9,816 bases of DNA from an uncultured Ruminococcus sp. (GTDB taxonomy: Bacteria > Bacillota_A > Clostridia > Oscillospirales > Acutalibacteraceae). The stretch is from contig CADBXH010000067.1 of the NCBI GenBank assembly GCA_902798605.1, positions 1 through 9,816 of the forward strand, written 5' to 3'. The translations under genes were made by a program, and so were the position numbers. This document shows positions 1 to 7,956 of the stretch, in pieces (position 1 is the first letter of the stretch; each line of letters starts with the position of its first letter). Under the pieces are notes generated by a model, which was given only the letters and a program-made list of their open reading frames with translations, did no database searches and was not told the DNA's origin.

Positions 1-1415
1 ACCGCGCATTCCAAAACAGCAGGGTGTTTCATCAATACATTTTCGATTTCAAACGGTCCGACGCGGAAGCCTCTTGTTTTGATCAAATCGTCTATTCTTC
101 CGACATACCAATAGAATCCGTCTTCGTCCTTATACGCGGTGTCGCCTGTGTGATAAACGCCGTTTCTCCACACGCTTTCGTACAGCTTTTCATCACCGCA
201 ATAGCCCATAAATATACCGTACTGCTGTTTTTGCGGCACGACTACGATCTCGCCGACCTCGTTCTCTTTAAGCTCGTTGCCGTCTTCGTCAACTATCATT
301 GTGTTGTACAACGGCGTCGGCTTTCCGAGCGAGCCGGTCTTTGACTCTGTACCGACAAGATTTCCGAGCATAAGCACGGACTCTGTTTGACCGAAGCCTT
401 CCTTTAAGCTCAGACCCGTCTGCTCATAAACCTTTTCAAACACAGAGGGATTCAAAGCCTCTCCGGCAGTGGTCAGGTGCTCCAGCGCCGATAAATCATA
501 CTTGCTCATATTACGCTTGATAAAATAACGGTAAACCGTCGGCGGCGCGCAAAAAGAGGTAACCTTGTATTTCTCCATTATCCGCAGCAGCTTGTGCGGT
601 GAGAAGCTGTCAAAATCGTAAACCATAACAGCACAGCCGCACAGCCACTGTCCGTAGATCTTTCCCCACGAGGCTTTGCCCCAGCCTGTTTCGGCTACGG
701 TCAGGTGAAGCCCGTTTTCACGGACGTTCTGCCAGTATTTAGCGGTGATTATGTGCGAAAGCGAGTAGGTGTGATTATGCACGACTGCTTTAGGGTAGCC
801 TGTTGTGCCGGAGGTAAAGTAAATCAGCATAGGTTCTTCCGCTTTGGTATCAACAGGCGTGAAGCTTTCGTCCGCCGAATCTATCAGTTTTGTCAGATTG
901 ATTGCTCCCGGCAAATCGCGGCGCACAACGAACACTGATTCTAACTGCCGTTTTTGCGCTGCGGCTTCAAGCATATCCTCGGCTGTGCTGCCGTCCGGAG
1001 TACAGATCGCAAAACGAATATCCGCTGTTTCTATGCGATAGGTAATATCGTCAACTGTCAGCATATTGGTCGCCGGGATCGCAACCGCGCCTAATTTATG
1101 GAGTGCCGGTACAATATACCAGTACTCATAGTTACGCTTCAAAATAACGAGCACTTTATCGCCTTTTTTAACGCCTTGTGCTTTCAGCGCATTTGCCGCT
1201 TTATTGCTCAGCCGGCTTATGTCGCCAAATGTAAATGTTTTTTCAACCTTGTCAGGGTTAGTATAGACAAGAGCCCTGTCGCAGGGTGCAAGGCGAGCCA
1301 TCTCATCAACTACATCATAGCCGAAATTATAGCTTTCGGGTACGTTCAGCTGAAAATCAACTAATAAACCGTTTTTGTTTACCGTTGGGGTGCAAAAGTT
1401 TTTGAATAACTGCAT
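1..1415 (-). CDS. AMP-forming acyl-CoA synthetase (acetyl/medium-chain type), 3' end cut by window edge
   Basis: Activates a carboxylic acid with ATP to an acyl-adenylate and then to acyl-CoA in the cytoplasm; the exact acid cannot be read from the sequence. ATG at 1415 follows AAGGAGA (1428-1422). 471 codons are visible and open to the edge. Hallmarks of the ANL (AMP-binding) superfamily in order: phosphate loop TSGTTGYPK (201-209), GFGQTES (340-346), YHTGD (421-425) with the ribose-binding Asp, and hinge GRIDDLIKTRGFRVG (439-453), followed by PFEIENVLMKHPAVLECA at the edge. That tail and the TETGWGKASWGKIYGQW stretch resemble the medium-chain acyl-CoA synthetase/acetyl-CoA synthetase branch. 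Family members are about 550 residues, so roughly 80-100 residues, including the catalytic C-terminal lysine, lie outside. It is the first gene after its own promoter and has no visible operon partner. Confidence 0.93.
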   Translation of the reverse strand, partial: MQLFKNFCTPTVNKNGLLVDFQLNVPESYNFGYDVVDEMARLAPCDRALVYTNPDKVEKTFTFGDISRLSNKAANALKAQGVKKGDKVLVILKRNYEYWYIVPALHKLGAVAIPATNMLTVDDITYRIETADIRFAICTPDGSTAEDMLEAAAQKRQLESVFVVRRDLPGAINLTKLIDSADESFTPVDTKAEEPMLIYFTSGTTGYPKAVVHNHTYSLSHIITAKYWQNVRENGLHLTVAETGWGKASWGKIYGQWLCGCAVMVYDFDSFSPHKLLRIMEKYKVTSFCAPPTVYRYFIKRNMSKYDLSALEHLTTAGEALNPSVFEKVYEQTGLSLKEGFGQTESVLMLGNLVGTESKTGSLGKPTPLYNTMIVDEDGNELKENEVGEIVVVPQKQQYGIFMGYCGDEKLYESVWRNGVYHTGDTAYKDEDGFYWYVGRIDDLIKTRGFRVGPFEIENVLMKHPAVLECA

Positions 1416-1448
1416 AATTATTCTCCTTAAATAAATGGAATAATCATG

Positions 1449-1458
1449 ACTGTACAGT
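1449..1458. promoter_or_regulatory. Perfect 10-bp palindrome ACTGTACAGT in the synthetase leader
   Basis: ACTGTACAGT is self-complementary and lies about 25-35 bp downstream of the predicted transcription start and upstream of the ribosome site. This is a plausible operator position for a dimeric repressor. No regulator is identified. It does not fit the Bacillota LexA box. Confidence 0.3.
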
Positions 1459-1490
1459 TCATTAAAGGTTGATCGTCACCAACCGTCATC

Positions 1491-1519
1491 ATTATAAAGA
1501 AAGAGTTGAAGAAAGTCAA
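1491..1519 (-). promoter_or_regulatory. Sigma-A promoter of the acyl-CoA synthetase
   Basis: Read on the minus strand: -35 TTGACT (1519-1514), 17-bp spacer, -10 TATAAT (1496-1491). Transcription would start near 1484 and leave a leader of about 70 nt before the ATG at 1415. The leader contains a small GGTTG/CAACC hairpin and a 10-bp palindrome. Confidence 0.8.
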
Positions 1520-1528
1520 CAAATCGGC

Positions 1529-1575
1529 TATGCAAATTATCCCGAAACCGGATATAGTTATTTGAATTTTGCATA
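1529..1575. repeat. Inverted repeat upstream of the synthetase promoter
   Basis: TATGCAAATT (1529-1538) faces AATTTTGCATA (1565-1575). The outer 8 bp are perfect, with one extra T inside the right arm. The arms enclose about 26 nt with CCGAAACCGG inside. It sits just upstream of the -35 box of the minus-strand promoter. It could be an activator site or a small cruciform; no protein is implied. Confidence 0.35.
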
Positions 1576-1674
1576 AGTATATATTTTAGTAGCTTTATGT
1601 TTATAAGCGTTATCCTTTATTCTGTTTTGATGTAATCATCCGCAAAAGAAATTGATGCAGAAATGCCGAACTAG

Positions 1675-1785
1675 CTGCACGTTGCAGCAGACTACGAAGA
1701 CCGCTCGGCGAAAAGTCCGATATCGATTCTGATTCGTGACACGATTGAGAAGCACGAGGAAAAACACGGAAAAATAGAAATATAA
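1675..1785 (+). pseudogene. Remnant of an Arc-like ribbon-helix-helix protein (C-terminal part)
   Basis: The plus-strand frame reads LHVAADYEDRS, then ISILIRDTIEKHEEKHGKIEI and a TAA at 1783-1785. The pattern (a)DYE-RS-x6-LIR-x-I-x-KxEKxHGxI recalls the C-terminal half of small Arc-type DNA-binding proteins of Bacillota. The preceding codon is TAG, there is no upstream start, and the N-terminal beta strand is missing. A strong terminator follows 4 bp after the stop, as after a real gene. I judge this a decayed gene end. The assignment rests on remembered family patterns over only 36 residues, so it is tentative. Confidence 0.35.
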
Positions 1786-1789
1786 AAAT

Positions 1790-1822
1790 GAGCAGGACGG
1801 TCATCGCTGTCCTGCTCGTTTT
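1790..1822. terminator. Bidirectional intrinsic terminator
   Basis: GAGCAGGAC (1790-1798) pairs perfectly with GTCCTGCTC (1809-1817). One G-T and one G-C pair extend the stem, leaving loop TCATCG. The plus strand continues GTTTTAT and the minus strand continues ATTTTTATATTT, so both have a U tract. It ends the Arc-like remnant on the plus strand and the HxlR pseudogene on the minus strand. Confidence 0.8.
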
Positions 1823-1833
1823 ATCGGTCGTTA

Positions 1834-2148
1834 TTATTTTTCAAACTGTTCCTTATAATCGATCCCAAATGTTTCCATACTCTTGATGATCGGGCGCATA
1901 CTCTCGCCGAGATTGCTCAGGGCGTACTCTACTCGTGGCGGAACCTCGGGATAAACGGTGCGTGTAATAATACCGTCCTCCTCCATTGAGCGAAGGCTGT
2001 CGGTCAGAACCTTCTGGCTGATTCCGTCAAGGCTTTTTCTCAGCTCGTTGAACCGCCACGGCCTAACGAGAAGATTACGCAGGATCAGCAGCTACCACTT
2101 GCTTCCGATCAAGCTCACTGTTGTTGCGACGGGACAATCAGCATATCG
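1834..2148 (-). pseudogene. HxlR-family transcriptional regulator, broken by an in-frame TAG
   Basis: HxlR proteins are small winged-helix regulators, often redox- or aldehyde-responsive. In one minus-strand frame the sequence reads DCPVATTVSLIGSKW, then TAG, then LLILRNLLVRPWRFNELRKS and LDGISQKVLTDSLRSMEEDG, ending VEYALSNLGESMRPIIKSME and FGIDYKEQFEK before the TAA at 1834-1836. The order CPV...IG.KWK.LIL..L..GP.RF.EL...I.G.S.K.LT..L..LE.DG...R is the family signature. The TAG (2094-2092) stands where the nearly invariant Lys of KWK belongs, an AAG-to-TAG change. The frame also meets a TGA at 2151-2149, and the only nearby ATG (2152) is one base out of frame. I see two lesions, so a pseudogene (or sequencing errors) is most likely. 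Confidence 0.8.
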
Positions 2149-2194
2149 TCATACTGCGCCTGTTCTACAGCAAGGATGGATCCACACGAAAAAA

Positions 2195-2267
2195 TGACAA
2201 GAAAACTTTGCAAATAGTATTGACAAGTAAACTTGGCGGTGTTATAATGATGACAATAAAACTTGGC
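2195..2267 (+). repeat. Three copies of a 17-bp direct repeat around the DUF6442/XRE promoter
   Basis: The copies are TGACAAGAAAACTTTGC (2195-2211), TGACAAGTAAACTTGGC (2221-2237) and TGACAATAAAACTTGGC (2251-2267). The consensus is TGACAANNAAACTTKGC, with start-to-start spacing of 26 and 30 bp. Copy 2 supplies the -35 hexamer and copy 3 lies just downstream of the -10 box. A protein bound there would block RNA polymerase. The regulator encoded by this operon is the natural candidate. Confidence 0.6.
2220..2248 (+). promoter_or_regulatory. Consensus sigma-A promoter of the DUF6442/XRE operon
   Basis: TTGACA (2220-2225), 17-bp spacer, TATAAT (2243-2248): both boxes are perfect. A promoter this strong with repeats over it is typical of a tightly repressed unit. 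Confidence 0.9.
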
Positions 2268-2292
2268 AAAGGAAGCCGGAGGAGTTGTTGGT

Positions 2293-2622
2293 ATGAATAA
2301 GGAAGAAATATTAAAGATGGCGCAAACCGAAAACAGGGGAAAGGATGTCGCTGACCTCGATGCGCAGAGAAGAGGTGCGTATTTTGCGTACCTCGTCGGC
2401 ATTTGTCTGATCGTCGCGGTTGATATTATCGAGGGGATTGTCCTTCACCGCATCAGCTTCGGCTGCAATATGGCAATGTTTGTCATGGCGTTTGTAGCCT
2501 TCTTGACAAAGTTCCGTATTCGCGGAAAGAAGCATGAGCTTTTTGTCGCGATCGCCTACGGAATCGGTGCGGTTGTTTGGACAGTGCTGTGGATCATGCA
2601 GCTTTGCGGGGTGTTGTCATGA
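2293..2622 (+). CDS. Small three-helix membrane protein, DUF6442-like
   Basis: The product has 109 residues. A charged N-terminus (MNKEEILKMAQTENRGKDVAD) is followed by three hydrophobic segments at about 33-53 (AYFAYLVGICLIVAVDIIEG), 58-77 and 85-108. It should be an integral cytoplasmic-membrane protein with a cytoplasmic N-terminus. No catalytic motif is visible and its biochemical role is unknown. ATG 2293 is preferred over an upstream in-frame TTG at 2263 because GGAGGAG (2278-2284) sits 8 bp before the ATG. Its stop overlaps the next start (ATGA, 2619-2622), so it is probably translationally coupled to the Cro/CI-type regulator. Such membrane-protein plus XRE pairs are common in Bacillota; the DUF name is from memory. 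Confidence 0.75.
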   Translation: MNKEEILKMAQTENRGKDVADLDAQRRGAYFAYLVGICLIVAVDIIEGIVLHRISFGCNMAMFVMAFVAFLTKFRIRGKKHELFVAIAYGIGAVVWTVLWIMQLCGVLS

Positions 2623-2828
2623 CAGATAACGGTCTGGTGCTGAAAAACAACCTCGCCGCGATCCGCAAGGAGAGAAAGTTATCTCAGGCGGAGCTGGCAA
2701 AAATCGTGGGCGTGTCGCGCAATACGATCAGCTCCATCGAGACAGGTCAGTTCAACCCGACCGCTAAGCTGGCGTTGATTCTATGTATCGCGCTGGACAA
2801 GAAGTTTGAGGAAATCTTCTATTTCTGA
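2619..2828 (+). CDS. Cro/CI (XRE)-family transcriptional regulator
   Basis: The product is a 69-residue protein that is almost entirely one HTH_3 domain: NNLAAIRKERKLSQAELAKI, then VGVSRNTISSIETGQFNPT and ALILCIALDKKFEEIFYF. The helix-turn-helix spans about 22-43, with recognition helix VSRNTISSIE. This is the minimal YozG/YvaO-like form with no sensor domain, so its activity is probably set by partner contacts or concentration. The start overlaps the stop of the membrane gene by 4 bp. The likely target is the repeat-flanked promoter of its own operon (inference). The adjacent membrane protein may hold or release it, by analogy with other membrane-anchored regulator pairs. Confidence 0.9.
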   Translation: MTDNGLVLKNNLAAIRKERKLSQAELAKIVGVSRNTISSIETGQFNPTAKLALILCIALDKKFEEIFYF

Positions 2829-2851
2829 TGGAATAACAGACTGTTGCAGCT

Positions 2852-2870
2852 AAAACTTTCAAATAGTTTT
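2852..2870 (+). promoter_or_regulatory. Inverted repeat AAAACT-N7-AGTTTT upstream of the VanZ promoter
   Basis: AAAACT (2852-2857) and AGTTTT (2865-2870) are perfect complements around TTCAAAT. The motif AAAACTTTCAAATAGT is the same as AAAACTTTGCAAATAGT (2202-2218) at the DUF6442/XRE promoter apart from one missing G. It lies 12 bp before the -35 box. It is probably a binding site for the same regulator (inference). Confidence 0.4.
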
Positions 2871-2881
2871 GCTTCGGCTTG

Positions 2882-2910
2882 TGGACAAGGTTCTTGCTTT
2901 CTGGTATGAT
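2882..2910 (+). promoter_or_regulatory. Promoter of the VanZ-family gene
   Basis: TGGACA (2882-2887), 17-bp spacer, TATGAT (2905-2910), each one mismatch from consensus. Transcription would begin about 30 bp before the predicted ATG at 2949. Confidence 0.65.
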
Positions 2911-2948
2911 AATAGCAGATAAATCGGAATTTACAATGGGTGAACAGA

Positions 2949-3490
2949 ATGCTTGAAATATCTTTTATGACTCTTGAATTGTTGTTTGCGGCTGTTTGGC
3001 TGTTGATCAGATTGGTCGTATGGATTCACCAAAAGCGAATCATATGGAAACGTGAAGCCTTGCTGCTGTTGATGTATATCAATCTTGCGATTATTATCCG
3101 TTTTTCATTTTTCCGAGAGATTTGGTGAACGGGCATATTCAGCCTTTGATTTTTGACGAAAAAGTTGCTTTTCCTTTCCGTATCAATATTATCCCTCTTG
3201 TTAATTTGTTTCAATACGACAGTGTAAGGGATGTGATCTGGAATGTAGTCGGGAATACAGCAATGTTTATTCCGACCGGCATTATTTTGCCTATAATTTA
3301 CAGAAAAATGGATCATTTTGGCAAGGTGATTGCGGCAGGAGCGTTTATATCACTGTGCATTGAGTTGATGCAATTGCCCTTTGCGACCAGAGTTACCGAT
3401 ATTGATGATCTGATCCTGAACACACTTGGAGTGATGATAGGATATGGAATTTACTCATTGGTCAAAAAGATAAAAACATCAAAACGATAA
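2949..3490 (+). pseudogene. VanZ-family membrane protein with a one-base frameshift
   Basis: VanZ-like proteins are integral membrane proteins; one member gives low-level teicoplanin resistance, but most have no known role. The first frame runs from ATG 2949 (MLEISFMTLELLFAAVWLLI...) to a TGA at 3126-3128 after FSFFREIW. The second frame continues at once with DLVNGHIQPLIFDEKVAFPF, then NVVGNTAMFIPTG, CIELMQLPFATRVTDIDDLI and LNTLGVMIGYGIYSLV, ending at 3490. These are conserved VanZ motifs (N..GN..F.P.G; E..Q......R..D.DD...N..G). Adding one T to the T5 run at 3108-3112 would join them as ...FSFFPRDLVNG..., a normal family sequence of about 180 residues with five membrane segments. The cause may be a real frameshift, a read error, or slippage. 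Confidence 0.85.
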
Positions 3491-3536
3491 ATTCTGATTA
3501 AGCGAAACGACTGACCCGCCGTTGATGAACCTTATC

Positions 3537-3566
3537 TTGACATAGCTCTGTTGACTATGCTATACT
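3537..3566 (+). promoter_or_regulatory. Promoter in front of the tRNA-like RNA
   Basis: TTGACA (3537-3542), 18-bp spacer, TATACT (3561-3566), with an upstream TG (TGCTATACT, extended -10). The only thing between it and the terminator at 3682-3725 is the tRNA-like sequence. No credible reading frame lies there, so a non-coding transcript is implied, starting near 3573. Confidence 0.7.
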
Positions 3567-3572
3567 ACACCC

Positions 3573-3725
3573 AACAAACCGCATAGGAATGGGAAAAATA
3601 AGGTTTCACCGACGTGGTGTGACCATCAGGTCCATGTGAAAGCAATTTCATGCAGGTTCAAGTCCTGTTACCTGCACCAGTATGAGTGTTCATAACGGAT
3701 TTATGTTATGGACACTCATTTTTTA
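3573..3725 (+). ncRNA. Small transcript ending in a tRNA-like 3' half (T-arm, acceptor strand, CCA)
   Basis: Bases 3652-3668 form a T-arm: GCAGG, loop TTCAAGT (matching GTTCRANYC), CCTGT. They are followed by TACCTGC, discriminator A and CCA (ending 3679). Just before them, a GAAA-GCAA-TTTC hairpin (about 3634-3651) resembles the long variable arm of tRNA-Leu or tRNA-Ser. The upstream part does not supply the matching 5' acceptor GCAGGTA or a standard D-arm. Instead, GGTTTCACC and GGTGTGACC (3602-3624) form a separate hairpin. The unit has its own promoter and terminator. It could be a tRNA pseudogene left by an insertion into tRNA-Leu, a duplicated 3' end acting as an attachment scar, or an expressed tRNA-mimic RNA. 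A functional tRNA looks unlikely. Confidence 0.5.
3682..3725 (+). terminator. Strong intrinsic terminator after the tRNA-like RNA
   Basis: ATGAGTGTTCATAAC (3682-3696) pairs with GTTATGGACACTCAT (3705-3719). This is a 15-bp stem with one G-T pair and loop GGATTTAT, followed by six T and TTATT. The minus strand has no U tract, so it acts on plus-strand transcription. Confidence 0.85.
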
Positions 3726-3747
3726 TTCAATTTCATCCGGTTTGTAT

Positions 3748-3784
3748 GAGGTGAGCAGGTTCTTGTGCCTGCTCACCTTTTCTC

Positions 3785-3786
<2 letters not shown>
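3748..3786 (+). terminator. Second hairpin terminator, next to the recombinase stop
   Basis: GGTGAGCAGG (3750-3759) pairs perfectly with CCTGCTCACC (3768-3777), with one more A-T pair outside and loop TTCTTGTG, followed by TTTTCTCTT on the plus strand. On the minus strand the hairpin lies only about 8 bp after the recombinase stop but has no U tract. It mainly stops plus-strand reading into the recombinase and is at best a weak end for the minus-strand operon. Confidence 0.65.
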
Positions 3787-5722
<1,936 letters not shown>

Positions 5723-5723
<1 letters not shown>

Positions 5724-6565
5724 TATCGTTCCTCCCTGTCGCGCTGCCTGCGCCTATAATCGTCCTGCGCTAATTTGAGTAAGCGCTTGTAAATATCCTG
5801 TGGTGTGTATTTCTTCGGGAAATACTTGCTTAGTTCATCGAGCTGGAAACTGATTTTCTCACGCTGATTCGGTTTTTCCTCGGATATGATTTTTGATATG
5901 GTTTCGCTGTCAAGTTTACCTGCCTGAGAGAGCTTCTTCATTTGGATTGCTTGTGAGAGCGAGGGCGTTTTGTCCTCCAGCTCTATTGCTTCAAACAAAT
6001 CCTGCTGCTCGTTTTCTGTTAGATAAGATAGCTCCACGCCGACAGAAAACGCAATACGCTGTTCATCGACCATTTTGAGAATATCGGGAATGAGTTTTGT
6101 CAGACGGATATAGCGTTTTACTGTATCTTTGCTGGTTCCCTCCTGTTCGGCAATCAGCTCAGTCGATAACTTCGGTGCAAGTTGCTCCGAAGTGAGATCA
6201 GTACGCTGTCCCTGATGCTTGAGCGCTTCGGCTTTTAGCTTGTAAGCAAACGCCTTCTCCGACGGCAGAAGATGCTCCCTGTGAAGGTTGCTGTCTACCA
6301 CCATAATCGCCGCTTCATCACGGCTGACGGGACGAATAAAGGCAGGAACTTCTGCAAGCCCTGCCTTCTGTGCCGCACGAAAACGGCGGTGTCCCGAAAT
6401 GATTTCGTATTCGTTGGTTGTACCTTCAAGTGGTCGGACGATCAGCGGCGTCATAATACCCTGCTGTTGAACGCTCTCGATTAAGCTGTTCATCTCGTCG
6501 TTGTCGAGCACCTGATAAGGGTGATCCCTGAATTCGTGTAATTTGTTGATTGATATATTGGTCAT
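5723..6565 (-). CDS. parB: ParB/RepB/Spo0J-family DNA-binding protein
   Basis: ParB proteins are CTP-dependent clamps that load at parS sites; on mobile elements they act in partition or gene control. The product has 280 residues. The N-terminal domain has ISINKLHEFRDHPYQVLDND, then IVRPL...YEIISGHRRFRAAQKAG with the nucleotide-binding GHRRFR motif (58-63), and SNLHRE (92-97). A central helix-turn-helix lies at about 136-155 (ELIAEQEGTSKDTVKRYIRL). A short C-terminal domain ends in an Arg/Asp-rich tail (YRRRQRDREER). The start overlaps the relaxase stop by 4 bp (ATGA), and its TAA overlaps the next ATG. No ParA-type ATPase is present in the window; the only partition ATPase is the actin-like one upstream. 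The role may therefore be accessory, regulatory or relaxosome-related rather than classical ParAB segregation (inference). Confidence 0.93.
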
Positions 6566-7956
6566 CTTTCATAACTCCTTTGTTTCGTTTTGTTTTGGTG
6601 ATAATATTTGTACTTGTACCTGCCTTGCTCCAACTGCTTTTCCTGTTCAATCAAAGCACGGAGTCGAGGCACTTTGTTTTCAATGCGCCCGCAGATAATA
6701 AGCTGCTTGCGCAAAGGTGTTAGCTTCTTTGTGATTTCTCTGCATTGTTCTTTTAGAGAATTATCATCTTCGGGCGTTTTCGCTCTACGGATTCGGTTGC
6801 GGAGATGCTGTCGCTCGTTTTCATAAGCCTTGATTTGCTCGGTGATTTTCTTTCGGCAAGCTACAAAATCCTCTGCGCATTCCACGTTGTGGTCACGGAG
6901 AAAATGATATTCCGCCAGCGTTCGGTCGAGATTCTGTATTTCCAATCTCAATTCGGGCGAAACAGGACGGTAATCTCTTTTTTGAACGTTGTTGCCTGTA
7001 ATAAGCTTTGCGATAGTGATGATAAGCTCAAACAGCGCCGTGATAACATCAGGCTCTGTTCTTTTCTCAAAATCTCTGATCCTCACTATCAGCGGTTGGC
7101 GCTGATAATACGATCTTGGCGTATAGAAATCCACGAAGTATTTATCTTCACGCTGAGATTGCAGCCGCCTGAGTATCGCTTCTCTGGAGTAGTCCTTGCC
7201 GAGACTGCTTAACCTGACCGGTTTCAGCCAGTCGGGAGCGATCACCGACGGATGCTGATATTTGAAAGTCCGCACAAACTGATAGCCGAGCGAGCGCAAA
7301 TATAGTTCTAAATCAAACGGCTTGATCGTACAGGCTAAGGCTTCATCAACATCGTGCCGCAGCATATCCTTGCGTGGTACTCGTCCGCTCTTGCGTACCC
7401 AATACGCCTTGTCGCCGCCGTAGAAAGGTGCGTTTTCAAGAATAGATTTACCATATTCACGGCAGACCGCGTCGGAAATCTCACGCAGCTTGTAATGGTC
7501 GGAAATATGGTTTTCAAACTTTCTCCCTGTGCGAAAGGAAACGCTGTTTAGGACAATATGATTGTGAATGTTTGCCGTATTCAGATGCGTCGTGACGACT
7601 ATCTCATATTCGTCGCCCCACATTCGCTTGGCGGTTTCAATGCCGATTCTGTGCGCTTCTTCGGGTGTGACTTCTCCTGCCTGAAAGCTCTGATAACCGT
7701 GATACGCCACATTTCCGCCGAGCTTACCGTAACGTCGCTTGGTGGTCATCATCTGCTCATAGGCTCGTTTCTTCGTGCAGTTGATACCGCTGACATACAT
7801 CGTCTGGTCTGTCTTGTCGCTGTTCTCAACGTAATTGAGGGTAGCGGCTAAATCATCGTCAAGGAATCTTCTGTCTGTTGTCTTATCGGGATTTTCAGCG
7901 TAATTGATAACATCTTTTAGCTGTCCTTTGACGGGCCAGAAGCCTGTTGTTGCCAC
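6562..7956 (-). CDS. Relaxase/mobilization nuclease (MobP/VirD2-like)
   Basis: Nicks one strand at oriT, stays attached to the 5' end, and pilots the strand into a recipient. The product has 464 residues. The N-terminal nuclease domain holds MATTGFWPVKGQLKDVINYA with candidate catalytic Tyr19, KLGGNVAYHGYQSF (78-91), and the metal triad THLNTANIHNHIVLNS (His124, His131, His133). After about residue 320 the sequence turns strongly charged and helical (RKKITEQIKAYENERQHLRN), probably a coiled coil for relaxosome contacts. No helicase or primase domain is fused, as is usual for mobilizable elements. GTG at 7956 is the start because AAGGAG (7970-7965) lies 8 bp upstream. It overlaps the MobC-like gene by 40 bp and the ParB gene by 4 bp. 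The candidate oriT lies upstream at 8297-8430. Confidence 0.93.
   Translation of the reverse strand: MATTGFWPVKGQLKDVINYAENPDKTTDRRFLDDDLAATLNYVENSDKTDQTMYVSGINCTKKRAYEQMMTTKRRYGKLGGNVAYHGYQSFQAGEVTPEEAHRIGIETAKRMWGDEYEIVVTTHLNTANIHNHIVLNSVSFRTGRKFENHISDHYKLREISDAVCREYGKSILENAPFYGGDKAYWVRKSGRVPRKDMLRHDVDEALACTIKPFDLELYLRSLGYQFVRTFKYQHPSVIAPDWLKPVRLSSLGKDYSREAILRRLQSQREDKYFVDFYTPRSYYQRQPLIVRIRDFEKRTEPDVITALFELIITIAKLITGNNVQKRDYRPVSPELRLEIQNLDRTLAEYHFLRDHNVECAEDFVACRKKITEQIKAYENERQHLRNRIRRAKTPEDDNSLKEQCREITKKLTPLRKQLIICGRIENKVPRLRALIEQEKQLEQGRYKYKYYHQNKTKQRSYER

Noticed and set aside
1449..1458. ACTGTACAGT as a LexA/DinR box
   Set aside because: The Bacillota box is CGAAC-N4-GTTCG; the flanks and half-sites here do not match.
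1610..1804. Minus-strand 64-codon frame MTVLLIFIFLFF...
   Set aside because: Its start lies inside the terminator hairpin and the hydrophobic stretch is only the antisense of A-rich sequence. There is no ribosome site.
2263..2292. Upstream TTG start for the DUF6442-like gene
   Set aside because: The TTG lies within the third operator repeat and lacks a ribosome site, whereas GGAGGAG is correctly placed for ATG 2293.
3652..3679. Complete functional tRNA-Leu
   Set aside because: No 5' acceptor matching TACCTGC, no normal D-arm and no 5-bp anticodon stem with a 7-nt loop are found upstream.
3748..3780. Hairpin as the main terminator of the minus-strand mobile operon
   Set aside because: The U tract is on the plus strand only; the minus strand continues TCATACAAACC.
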